A stretch of 64,000 nucleotides of DNA, taken from contig NZ_CP102509.1 in the NCBI RefSeq assembly GCF_024611995.1, positions 7,874,001 to 7,938,000 of the forward strand, read 5' to 3'. Positions within the stretch are counted from its first letter, which is position 1; the number at the start of each line of letters is the position of its first letter. Positions 1-8,034 of the stretch are shown here, one piece after another. The notes under the pieces were generated by a model. The model saw only the letters and a list, made by a program, of their open reading frames with translations. It was not told the DNA's origin and searched no databases. The position numbers were made by a program, and so were the translations under genes. The stretch comes from Streptomyces sp. NBC_00162. Its GTDB lineage: Bacteria > Actinomycetota > Actinomycetes > Streptomycetales > Streptomycetaceae.

Positions 1-1
1 C

Positions 2-472
2 CTCAACGCGGGCGCCGACGACTACCTGGTCAAACCCTTCTCCGGGGGACAGCTCATCGCACGCCTCTCCGCCGTCCTGCGGCGCACCAGCCACCTTCCC
101 TCCGCCCATGGCGCCCATGGCACCCATGCCGCTCAGGGTTCGCGGCAGCCGCAGGCGGCCGAACCGCTGCGCGCCACCACCGTGGGCGAGCTGGCGGTGG
201 ACCCCGGCGCGCGCACCGCCTACCTGGCCGGCCAGGAGCTCCACCTCACCCGCCGGGAGTTCGACCTCCTGGCCTTCCTCGCCCACCACACCGGCCAGGT
301 CGTCTCCAAACGGCGGCTGCTGACCGAGGTCTGGCGCGAGCCGTACGTGGACGACCAGACCGTCGACGTGCACCTGTCGTCCCTGCGCCGCAAGCTCGGC
401 GAACGCGCGGCGGCCCCGCGCTACCTGCTGACCGTCCGCGGCGTCGGCATCAAACTGGTGGCGCCGCGTTGA
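2..472 (+). CDS. Response regulator, OmpR/PhoB family (5' end outside window)
   Basis: Only the last 156 residues are present; reading is open from base 2. The first visible residues are the end of a receiver domain, with GADDYLVKPF carrying the conserved Lys-Pro pair. A His/Gly/Ala-rich linker of about 35 residues follows, then a winged-helix effector domain (LTRREFDLLAFLAHH, then DDQTVDVHLSSLRRKLG and VRGVGIKL) typical of OmpR-type DNA binders. The phospho-acceptor Asp lies upstream of the window. The stop TGA overlaps the TTG start of the next gene (TTGA), so regulator and kinase are translationally coupled. The signal and the target genes are unknown. Confidence 0.95.
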   Translation, partial: LNAGADDYLVKPFSGGQLIARLSAVLRRTSHLPSAHGAHGTHAAQGSRQPQAAEPLRATTVGELAVDPGARTAYLAGQELHLTRREFDLLAFLAHHTGQVVSKRRLLTEVWREPYVDDQTVDVHLSSLRRKLGERAAAPRYLLTVRGVGIKLVAPR

Positions 473-1872
473 GACGCTCACTGGCCGGAGTGGCGCTCGC
501 CGTGACGTCGATGGTCGCCCTCTCCTTCCTCATACCGCTGGCCGCACTGGTGATGTCGCTGGTCAAGGAGCAGAGCGTCACCGCGGCCGAGCAGCGGGCC
601 GCCGCCCTGGCCCCCGTACTGACGCTGACCACGGATCCGTCCGCCCTGCGGGAATCCGCCGCCAGTCTGGACGCGACCGAGCACCTGGTCGTGCACCTGC
701 CGGACGCCCCTGCCCTCGGCAGCTCCCGAGCGCCCGCGGCACTGCTCGAACGGGCCCAGAAGGGGCGCGAGTCCATCTCCCAGCAGATTCCCAGCGGCTG
801 GATCTGTCTGCAGCCAGTGGTGCTGCCCGGCGACCGGGTCGCCGTCATCGAGAACTTCGTCCCCGAGGAGGAGCTGACCCGCGGGGTCAACACCTCCTGG
901 GCGGTCATGCTCCTCCTCGCCGTGGGCCTGATCGGCGGTTCCGTGCTGGTCGCCGACCGCCTCGGCGCGAAGGTCGTCAGGTCCTCCAAGAGACTCGCCC
1001 ACGCTTCCCAGGCGCTGGGCGAGGGCAACCTGGACGCCCGCGTGGACCCCATGGGCCCCAAGGAACTGCGCGACGCGGGCGTCGCCTTCAACGCCATGGC
1101 CCACCGGATGACCGAGCTGCTCGCCGTCGAACGCGAACTGGTCGCCGACCTGTCCCACCGGCTGCGCACCCCGCTGACCGCACTGCACCTGGCATCGGAG
1201 CGGATGGCGGGATCACCGGAGTCGGCCAGGGTCGAGGCGGCGGTGAGCGAGCTGGAGACGGAACTCCAAGCCATCATCACCGCGGCGCGCACCCCGCTCG
1301 CCGTGGGCCCCATGGGCCAGGGCATGCTCGGCACGGAAGCGGGCACGGGCCACCACGCCACCGGCGCGGGAGCCGCCGGCCCCCGCTGCGAGGCAGCCGA
1401 CGTCGTCCGCCGCCGGACCGCCTTCTGGGCGGTCCTGGCGGAGCAGCAGAGCCGGCCCTGCTCCCTCGAACTCACCCAGGAGCCCGCGGCCGTCAGCCTC
1501 TCCGACGACGACGTCGCCGCCGTGGTGGACGCGCTCATCGGCAACGTCTTCCGCCACACCCCGCCCGGCACCCCGTTCGGCGTGAGCGTCGTCCGCACCG
1601 CCCAGGCGGTGGAACTGGTCGTGGAGGACGCCGGACCGGGCATCCCGGAACCCGACCGGGCCCTGTCGCGCGGGAGCAGCACCGGCTCCTCGGGGCTCGG
1701 CCTCGACATCGCGCGCAGGGCCGCGGCCGTCACCGGGGGCTCGATGAACATCGCGCGCGGCCCCCGCGGAGGCGCGCACATCACCGTGGTCTTCGCCCTC
1801 GCCCCACCCCTGCTGTCCGGGCGCCGGACACGCATCTCCCGACGGCGTACGGGATGGCCGCGCGGCCGGTGA
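469..1872 (+). CDS. Sensor histidine kinase
   Basis: Membrane sensor kinase of 467 aa, cognate partner of the preceding regulator. Two membrane segments (about 7-32 and 143-162) enclose a short extracytoplasmic loop of about 110 residues. A HAMP-like linker (about 165-215) leads to the H-box SHRLRTPL with phospho-acceptor His230, an N-box around Asn359 (IGNVFRHT), and G-boxes DAGPGIP and GSSGLGLDIARR. The start is a TTG sharing bases with the upstream stop, which fits coupling. The linker between H- and N-boxes (about 275-310) is Gly/Ala-rich and low in complexity. The extracellular loop does not resemble a named sensor domain. Confidence 0.93.
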   Translation: MRRSLAGVALAVTSMVALSFLIPLAALVMSLVKEQSVTAAEQRAAALAPVLTLTTDPSALRESAASLDATEHLVVHLPDAPALGSSRAPAALLERAQKGRESISQQIPSGWICLQPVVLPGDRVAVIENFVPEEELTRGVNTSWAVMLLLAVGLIGGSVLVADRLGAKVVRSSKRLAHASQALGEGNLDARVDPMGPKELRDAGVAFNAMAHRMTELLAVERELVADLSHRLRTPLTALHLASERMAGSPESARVEAAVSELETELQAIITAARTPLAVGPMGQGMLGTEAGTGHHATGAGAAGPRCEAADVVRRRTAFWAVLAEQQSRPCSLELTQEPAAVSLSDDDVAAVVDALIGNVFRHTPPGTPFGVSVVRTAQAVELVVEDAGPGIPEPDRALSRGSSTGSSGLGLDIARRAAAVTGGSMNIARGPRGGAHITVVFALAPPLLSGRRTRISRRRTGWPRGR

Positions 1873-1912
1873 CGGCGTCCGCCTCCGCCCCCTCCGCCAC
1901 CGGACCGGGACG

Positions 1913-2305
1913 TCAGGCGGCCGTGAAGACGTCCTCGTGTGCCTCGTCCAGGATGAACCCGTTGTCGAAGCGGACCCGGACCGTCACGCGGAGCCGCTGC
2001 TCCTGGTAGGCGATCCACTCCGGTTCCAGGGAGTCGACCTTCTCCTCGAGCTGCTTCCTGCTCTCCGTGGGCATCCCGTCGCCGTAGGCGTCGAGGAGCG
2101 ACTTGAGCCGCTCGTACTCGCGGACCTCCTGGCTCTGATGCCGGTGCTCGACCACCCGCTCCACGGTGCCCTCGGTGCCCGCGGCCAGCAGCAGGAACCC
2201 GGCGACGGTCCCCGTCGGCGTCGAGGAGTCTTCCGTCATCGCCACCGAACCGGTCAGCCGGGTGTCCGCCGCCAGCTTCACCCGCTGGCCTTCTTTCAGC
2301 GTCAT
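1913..2305 (-). CDS. Hypothetical protein, 130 aa
   Basis: No family recognised. I choose the ATG at 2305 because GGGAGA lies about ten bases upstream; the frame could be extended by 13 residues but without a ribosome site. The product is acidic and soluble, with no signal peptide or membrane segment. The N-terminal half (EGQRVKLAADTRLTG, then GTEGTVERVVEHR) looks like beta strands of a small barrel. Residues about 65-95 (REYERLKSLLDAYGDG, then RKQLEEKVDSLEPEW) should form a charged helical hairpin, and the C-terminus (RVTVRVRFDNGFILDEAHEDVF) is beta-rich. It diverges from the SRAP gene, with only about 70 bases between the start codons. Confidence 0.7.
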   Translation of the reverse strand: MTLKEGQRVKLAADTRLTGSVAMTEDSSTPTGTVAGFLLLAAGTEGTVERVVEHRHQSQEVREYERLKSLLDAYGDGMPTESRKQLEEKVDSLEPEWIAYQEQRLRVTVRVRFDNGFILDEAHEDVFTAA

Positions 2306-2376
2306 TGGTTCTTCGTCTCCCGGATCGGTGCGTGGAGGTGCCATTATCCGTGCCGGTGGAGTGGGAGAGTGGGGGC

Positions 2377-3111
2377 ATGTGCGGTCGTTACGCTTCTTCC
2401 CGGGCTCCCGAGGACCTCGCGGGCCTCTTCGACGCCGAGCGGGATCCCGGCGCCGAGGCGCTGGGACCGTCGTGGAACGTGGCCCCGACCGATGACGTGT
2501 GGGCGGTCCTGGAGCGCGCCGACCGCGACACCGGGGAGGCGCTGCGCCGGCTGCGGCCGGTGCGGTGGGGTCTGGTCCCGTCGTGGGCGAAGGACCCGGC
2601 GGTGGGTTCGCGCATGATCAACGCCCGGGTGGAGACCGTGCACGAGAAGCCGGCCTACCGGCGTGCGTTCACCCGCCGGCGGTGCCTGCTGCCCGCCGAC
2701 GGCTTCTACGAATGGGTCGCCGTGCCCGCCACCGGCTCGGCGAAGGCGTACAAGCAGCCGTACTTCATCCGCCCCGAGGACGCGGGGGTGATGGCGATGG
2801 CCGGGCTGTACGAGTTCTGGCGCGACCCGGCCGTCAAGGACGACGACGACCCGTCGGCGTGGCTGACCACGGCCACGATCATCACCACCGAAGCCACCGA
2901 TCAGGCCGGCCGTGTCCACCCCCGCATGCCGCTGGGCCTCGACCCCGGTGACTACGACACCTGGCTCGACCCCGCCCACCAGGACACCGCCGACCTCCGT
3001 GCCCTCCTGCACACCCCGGCCGACGGCCGCCTCGCGGTGACAGCGGTCTCGACGGCGGTCAACAGCGTCCGCAACAACGGCCCCCACCTCCTCGACCCCG
3101 CCGCCCCGTAG
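2377..3111 (+). CDS. SRAP-family abasic-site / DNA-protein crosslink protein
   Basis: Relative of E. coli YedK and human HMCES, which form a covalent thiazolidine bond between Cys2 and an abasic site in single-stranded DNA. The start at 2377 is fixed by family biology: it gives MCGRYAS, placing the catalytic Cys at position 2 after Met removal, and a purine-rich GGGAGAGTGGGGG site lies just upstream. Other family marks are the WNVAPT segment, RPVRWGLVPSWAKD, MINARVETVHEKPAYRRAF and RCLLPADGFYEW, and the His in HPRMPL. Length is 244 aa, normal for the family. It stands alone here, with no recognisable SOS or repair partner. Confidence 0.95.
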   Translation: MCGRYASSRAPEDLAGLFDAERDPGAEALGPSWNVAPTDDVWAVLERADRDTGEALRRLRPVRWGLVPSWAKDPAVGSRMINARVETVHEKPAYRRAFTRRRCLLPADGFYEWVAVPATGSAKAYKQPYFIRPEDAGVMAMAGLYEFWRDPAVKDDDDPSAWLTTATIITTEATDQAGRVHPRMPLGLDPGDYDTWLDPAHQDTADLRALLHTPADGRLAVTAVSTAVNSVRNNGPHLLDPAAP

Positions 3112-3146
3112 CCACAGGCCGCGCGGAGCATCCGGGCCGCTCGACG

Positions 3147-4685
3147 CTACCGGCCGAGCAGCGGCGCCACGGGAAAGGCGTGGTCCTGCCAGATCAGGCG
3201 GGAGGTCTCCTCCGGGTAGGCCGTGACCGCAGACCGCGTGCCGAAGAGCCGCACGAGGCGCCGCTCGGTGTCGTACGCGGTCCAGCCGGGGTCGCCGTGG
3301 GCGGCGAACGCCGTCCATGCGGCGCGCATGCGGGCGGACAGCGCCTCGGCCTCGGGGGACGGGCTCTCGCCGATCAGCACGGCGGGCTGGCCCCGGTCCA
3401 GGTTGCTGAAGACGAGCGGTACGTCGAGGCCGTGGCAGGCGCCGAGCGCACCGCCCATGCCGGGGGCGGGCCAGGTCAGCTCGTAGACGTGGGCACGGCC
3501 GCCGGCGCCGGTCTGGGCCTCGGCGAGGTGGAGGGTCGGCATGCGGAACAGCCAGTCGGAGTTGACCAGTTCGTACAGCTCGTCCGGGCCCGCGGCCGGA
3601 AAGCCGTCGCGGTACCGGCGTGCGCCGTCCCGGCCGGGACCGAAGACGTGCAGGGCGGACTCCGCCTGCTCCTGCGTCACCTGGCCGAGCAGGCCGTCGA
3701 GCGCGGTGAGCAGCCGCTGTTCGTCGCGGGTGTGACCGACGAGGAGTTCGATGCCACGGCCGGCGCCGTCGGCCAGGGCCTGCCACGGAGTGACCGGCAG
3801 GGAGTCACCCTCGACGACCGGAGAGAAGGGGATGGACCGGTGCGCGACCTGACCCCAGCGTTCCGCCCACTGGGCCATCTTGGCGCCGACCGCGTCACCG
3901 GCGGCGGACAGCCGGGCCGGGGGCACCGCGGACAGGTCGGCCACCGTGGGCCGCAGCCCCAGCTCGGCGGCGCAGGAGGCGGCGATGTCGGCGGCGAGCT
4001 CCGGCGAGAAGAACGTGCCCTGCACGCTCTGCGCGACGGCCCGGCCGAAGAGACCGGCCGCACGCGGCATCGCCAGCAGCGCGGCGACAGATCCGCCGCC
4101 TGCCGACTGGCCGAACACCGTGACGCGGTCAGGGTCGCCACCGAAGGCCCGGATGTTGTCACGCACCCACTCCAGCGCGGTGACCTGGTCCAGCAGGCCC
4201 CGGTTGGCGGGGGCCCCGTCGATCTGCCCGAAACCCTCAAGGCCCACACGGTAGTTGAACGTCACGACGACGACCCCGCCGTCACGTGCCAGGCGGCCGC
4301 CGTCGTACTCGGGAAGACCGGACATGCCGATCGTGTAGGCGCCGCCCTGGATCCACACCATCACCGGCAGCCCTGCGCCAGGGCCCGGCTCGGGCGACCA
4401 GACATTGACCGTCAGCCAGTCGTCGCCCACCGCGTCCTTCGCCAGCGCGTCCATGCCGAAATGGCCGCCCTGAGGGGGAGGCGGCCCGTAGGACACCGCC
4501 GGACGCACCCCGTCCCATCCCCGTACCGGCCGCGGCGCGGCGAATCGCAGCGAGCCGACCGGCGGCTCGGCGAAGGGGATGCCACGGAAGACCGCCACAC
4601 CCGCCTCCCGGCTGCCGCGCACGGCTCCGGCGGCCGTGCGGACTTCGGGCTGGGACCCGGGCGGTCCGGACGCGACAACGGACAT
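3147..4685 (-). CDS. Type-B carboxylesterase (alpha/beta hydrolase)
   Basis: Serine hydrolase of 512 aa in the carboxylesterase/para-nitrobenzyl esterase family. It has the N-terminal FRGIPFAEPPVGSLRF signature, oxyanion segment WIQGGAYTIG, the nucleophile elbow FGQSAGGGS (Ser194), a Glu in GHTRDEQ (about 322) and His418 in GACHGLDVPLVF, so the triad is complete. No signal peptide is seen, which suggests a cytoplasmic enzyme. Two adjacent ATGs precede SVVASG; I take the inner one, seven bases after GAGGG. It converges on the SRAP gene and diverges from the S41 peptidase. The ester substrate cannot be told from the sequence. Confidence 0.95.
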   Translation of the reverse strand: MSVVASGPPGSQPEVRTAAGAVRGSREAGVAVFRGIPFAEPPVGSLRFAAPRPVRGWDGVRPAVSYGPPPPQGGHFGMDALAKDAVGDDWLTVNVWSPEPGPGAGLPVMVWIQGGAYTIGMSGLPEYDGGRLARDGGVVVVTFNYRVGLEGFGQIDGAPANRGLLDQVTALEWVRDNIRAFGGDPDRVTVFGQSAGGGSVAALLAMPRAAGLFGRAVAQSVQGTFFSPELAADIAASCAAELGLRPTVADLSAVPPARLSAAGDAVGAKMAQWAERWGQVAHRSIPFSPVVEGDSLPVTPWQALADGAGRGIELLVGHTRDEQRLLTALDGLLGQVTQEQAESALHVFGPGRDGARRYRDGFPAAGPDELYELVNSDWLFRMPTLHLAEAQTGAGGRAHVYELTWPAPGMGGALGACHGLDVPLVFSNLDRGQPAVLIGESPSPEAEALSARMRAAWTAFAAHGDPGWTAYDTERRLVRLFGTRSAVTAYPEETSRLIWQDHAFPVAPLLGR

Positions 4686-4892
4686 CATCAATCCCTCGCT
4701 GGGCAGTTGGACCGCGATCGCAGTAGTGCGCGCCGGCCCGGACATGCCGGATCATCCCGCTGCGCCATGACGCGCGCCAGCCAATTACTCCGCCGACCGG
4801 ACAGCCCGACGACACGGGAGCGTTTGGCCCTCCATGCCGGCCTGGAGAAAATCCCTGGTCATCGGAGTGCCGGCCAACTAGCGTGATCCGTC

Positions 4893-5777
4893 ATGCTTAC
4901 CAACGAACAAATAGTCGAACATGCCCTGGAGCGGATCACCGCCGGCTACGTCTTCCCCGAGAAGGCCGCTGTCGTCGACGCCGCGATTCGGGGCCGTCTC
5001 GCGGCGGGTGCGTACGAAGGCCTGGACGGACCGGCGCTCTGCGAGACGGTGACGGCACACCTCCAGGAGGCGTGCCCGGACAAGCACCTGCGGCTGCTCT
5101 GGACGGACGAGCCGCAGTCCCTGGAGCCGGTGGACGACGACGGCGGGGAGGCCGCGTTCCTCGCGCTGCTCAGGGCGGAGAACCAGGGGATCCGCCGTGT
5201 CGAGCACCTGGAGGGGAACGTCGGGCTCATCGACGTCCGGCGCATCGCGACCGCCGCCGGGGGCGCGAGCGCGATCGGCGCGGCCATGCAGCTCGTCGCG
5301 CACAGCTCCGCGCTCGTCCTGGACCTGCGAGCGTGCCTCGGCGGGTCACCGGAGGGGGCGGCGATGTGGTGCAGCTACTTCTTCCGCGACGACCAGGTGC
5401 ACCTGAACGACATCTACGACCGGTCCACCGACACGACCCGCCAGTTCTGGACGGTCGCGCACCTCCCCGCGCCGCGCTACGCGGACCGCCCGGTCTACGT
5501 GCTGACGAGCGAGGCCACGTTCTCCGGGGGCGAGGACGTGGCGTACACCTTGCAGGCGCACGGCCGGGCCGTCGTCGTCGGCGGTACCACGCGGGGCGGC
5601 GCCCATCCGACGGCCCGCCACCCGGTCGCCGAGCACGTCCTCGTGACGGTTCCGACAGCGCGGGCCGTCAACACCGTCACCGGTACCAACTGGGAGGGTG
5701 TGGGCGTCGTTCCCGACGTCCGGGTCCCGGCGGAGCGGGCACTCGAGGAGGCGCTCAAGGCCCTGCTGTCCGACTGA
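4893..5777 (+). CDS. S41-family (IRBP/tricorn-like) peptidase
   Basis: Protein of 294 aa with an N-terminal helical domain (about 1-60) like the IRBP-type S41 N-domain and a C-terminal protease fold (about 105-280). YVLTSEATFSGGEDVAY carries the presumed nucleophile Ser211, followed by GRAVVVGGTTRGGAHPT and TGTNWEGVGVVPDV, all typical of the family. No PDZ domain and no signal peptide are present, so it probably acts inside the cell. The ATG at 4893 has only a weak purine site. The family includes C-terminal processing peptidases; the substrate here is unknown. The next gene converges after four bases. Confidence 0.88.
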   Translation: MLTNEQIVEHALERITAGYVFPEKAAVVDAAIRGRLAAGAYEGLDGPALCETVTAHLQEACPDKHLRLLWTDEPQSLEPVDDDGGEAAFLALLRAENQGIRRVEHLEGNVGLIDVRRIATAAGGASAIGAAMQLVAHSSALVLDLRACLGGSPEGAAMWCSYFFRDDQVHLNDIYDRSTDTTRQFWTVAHLPAPRYADRPVYVLTSEATFSGGEDVAYTLQAHGRAVVVGGTTRGGAHPTARHPVAEHVLVTVPTARAVNTVTGTNWEGVGVVPDVRVPAERALEEALKALLSD

Positions 5778-5781
5778 GGCC

Positions 5782-6918
5782 TCACTTGCCCCAGATCTTG
5801 CGGTACGCCTCGCGGTAGCCGGACGGATCCCAGGACGTGGCGCCGTGGCTGTTCTCGGCCGTGGCGATGTGGACGGGAGCGACGTAGCCGCTGGCGGGCC
5901 GGCCGGCGAAGGCGCGGTTGAACTCGTCGATGATCTGCCAGCCCTGCTGGGACAGCGGTTCGGGGACGGTGGCGGCCTGGAACTGCTTGCTGTTGATGCG
6001 CTGGAAGGCGGAGGGGTCGCCGTCGCCCGCGCCGATGTTGAAGGGCGGTCCGGAGCCCGGTTTGCCGGCTGCGCGGAGGGCCGGGGCGGCGTCGGCGAAG
6101 TAGAGGTCGTTGATGGCGACGGAGTAGGTCCACTTGTCCTGGAAGCGGGACAGGAGGGAGGAGACCGCCTGGGGGGTGCGGCTGCTCGCGTCCGGGATGG
6201 GGATGTTCTCGTACGACAGCAGCCGCACGCCGGAACAGGCGGCGAGTTCCCGCTGGATCAGGTCGGCCTTGTTCTTGGCGAACGGGATCGAGTCGTCGGT
6301 GAAGAGGACGACTCCGGCGTCGCCGTCGGACCGGGCGATGATCCAGTCCGCGCTGATCCTCGCCACGTCCTCCACCTTCGTGGTGATGTTGGTGAACAGC
6401 CTGGGGTTCTCGCTCGGGCCGGGGGAACCCACCGCGTGCCAGCCGATGACCGGGATGTGCGCCGCTTCGGCCCGCGCCATCTGCTGCGCGGTCAGCTGGG
6501 GATCGAAGCCGCCGATGACGATGCCGGCGGGCTTGAGGGTGATGGCCTGGCTGAGCGCCGCCTGGATGCCGGCCGGGGTGCCCTCCCCGTCGATCACCCG
6601 GACCTGCCAGCCGATGGCCTTCGCGGCCTCCTCGACGCCCTTCGCGACGCCTGCGACGCCGGGGTTGGTCATGGTCTGCGCGACGTAGACGATGGTTTTG
6701 CCGGACACCGCCGCAGGGCCGCTGGTGGGGCCGTGCCAGGCGGTGTCGGTGTTCTCGGCCTGCTGAACGGCCGCCTTGGCCTTCGCGAGGGTCGCGGGGC
6801 AACCGGCCTGCGAGGGACCGCTGCCGGTCGACGGGCCGCGCGCGCAGCCGGAGACGAGGGCGGCGGCCGCCGTCAGCAGGGCTGCGGCCGTGAGGGTGGT
6901 CTTGCGGTTCTGGTACAC
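5782..6918 (-). CDS. Sugar ABC transporter substrate-binding lipoprotein (RbsB-like)
   Basis: Lipoprotein of 378 aa: basic N-terminus, hydrophobic stretch and lipobox LVSGC with Cys25. The mature part is a periplasmic-binding-protein type 1 fold (IVYVAQTMTNPGVAGVAKGVEEAAKAI, GIVIGGFDPQLTAQQM, VIGWHAVGSPGP, GAGDGDPSAFQRI). It should deliver a sugar or sugar-like ligand to the permease and ATPase encoded just upstream. It is the last gene of a three-gene operon on the minus strand, 54 bases after the permease. The binding site shows no diagnostic pattern for ribose, xylose or AI-2, so the ligand is left open. Confidence 0.93.
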   Translation of the reverse strand: MYQNRKTTLTAAALLTAAAALVSGCARGPSTGSGPSQAGCPATLAKAKAAVQQAENTDTAWHGPTSGPAAVSGKTIVYVAQTMTNPGVAGVAKGVEEAAKAIGWQVRVIDGEGTPAGIQAALSQAITLKPAGIVIGGFDPQLTAQQMARAEAAHIPVIGWHAVGSPGPSENPRLFTNITTKVEDVARISADWIIARSDGDAGVVLFTDDSIPFAKNKADLIQRELAACSGVRLLSYENIPIPDASSRTPQAVSSLLSRFQDKWTYSVAINDLYFADAAPALRAAGKPGSGPPFNIGAGDGDPSAFQRINSKQFQAATVPEPLSQQGWQIIDEFNRAFAGRPASGYVAPVHIATAENSHGATSWDPSGYREAYRKIWGK

Positions 6919-6972
6919 GGTGCTCCTGACGCGGGTGCGCGTACGACGTGCTCTGGCGTGTTCTGACGTGTT

Positions 6973-8034
6973 CTAGGGGTGGCTGTCCTTCGCCGGTACG
7001 GCCGACGGCTCGTCGGGGGAGCGGCGGGTCGCGGTGGCGCCGGTACGCAGCCGGCGGCGCGCGGAGTAGCCGGCCAGACCGACGGCGATGAGCAGGGTGG
7101 CGCCGTTGAACAGCGGCGTGGCCCAGAACTGCGCGCCGAGTTGCCCGATGCCGGCGAGGCCGACGGCGAGGACGGCGACGGCCACGAGGGTGCCGAGGGC
7201 GTTGGCGCGCCCGGGCCTGATCGTGGTGGACCCGAGCAGGGCGCCGACGAAGGCGGGCAGCAGGTAGTCCAGCCCGACGCTGGGGTTGCCGGTCTGCTGC
7301 TGGGCCGCGAGGAGGACACCGGCGAAGCCGACGACCAGGCCCGAACCGGCGAAGGCGTAGACGGAGTATCTGTGGGTGGGGATGCCGAGAATGCCGGCGG
7401 CGCGCGGGTTGGAGCCGATGACGTACAGGTACCGGCCGAGCGGCAGCCGCTCCAGGACCAGCCAGAGGACGGCCGTGACGGCGAGGACGTAGAAGGCGGG
7501 TACCGGCAGGCCCAGGAACCGGGAGTCGTAGAGGCCGGTGAAGGCGGCGGGCAGGCCGTTCGGGCCCGGGACGATCCGGCCGCCGTCGGTGATCCAGCCG
7601 GTGACGGCGTACATCATGCTGCCGGTGCCGAGCGTGGCGATGAAGGAATCGATCTGCCCGAACTCGACGATGACGCCGTTGAGGGCGCCGGCCACCGCCC
7701 CTCCGCACACCACCACGAGGCACGCGAGGGGCCAGGGCCAGCCCACGTTGACGATGAGCTGCATCACCATGACGTGCGCCAGGCCGAGCCCGTAGCCGAT
7801 GGACAGGTCGAACCGGCCGGTGGCGATGGGGATCGTCGCGCCGAGCGCCAGGAGGGCGGGGATCGACTGGTTGGAGAGGATCGAGGAGATGTTGTCCCGT
7901 GTGGGAAAGGTCTCCGGCAGGGCGAGGGAGAAGACCAGGAAGAGCAGGGCGGCGAGGACCAGGAGGCCGTAGGCGCCGATGTGGTGCCCGCGGAGGCGGT
8001 CCAGTACGGATCGGGGCGAGGGGGAGAGGGTCAT
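6973..8034 (-). CDS. Sugar ABC transporter permease (RbsC-like)
   Basis: Membrane permease of 353 aa in the BPD_transp_2 family, with eight or more hydrophobic segments from residue about 22 to 330. The family marks ATGRFDLSIGYGLGLAH, LNGVIVEFGQIDSFIATLGTGSM and GSNPRAAGILGIP are present. The ATG at 8034 overlaps the stop of the ATPase gene as ATGA, so the two should be translationally coupled. The cytoplasmic C-tail (about 320-353) is basic and disordered. Together with genes on either side it forms one importer. Confidence 0.94.
   Translation of the reverse strand: MTLSPSPRSVLDRLRGHHIGAYGLLVLAALLFLVFSLALPETFPTRDNISSILSNQSIPALLALGATIPIATGRFDLSIGYGLGLAHVMVMQLIVNVGWPWPLACLVVVCGGAVAGALNGVIVEFGQIDSFIATLGTGSMMYAVTGWITDGGRIVPGPNGLPAAFTGLYDSRFLGLPVPAFYVLAVTAVLWLVLERLPLGRYLYVIGSNPRAAGILGIPTHRYSVYAFAGSGLVVGFAGVLLAAQQQTGNPSVGLDYLLPAFVGALLGSTTIRPGRANALGTLVAVAVLAVGLAGIGQLGAQFWATPLFNGATLLIAVGLAGYSARRRLRTGATATRRSPDEPSAVPAKDSHP

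Noticed and set aside
5495..7723. Long minus-strand open frame across the sugar-transporter lipoprotein and permease
   Set aside because: It is Arg/Pro-rich, low in complexity and in the wrong frame relative to two well-supported genes.
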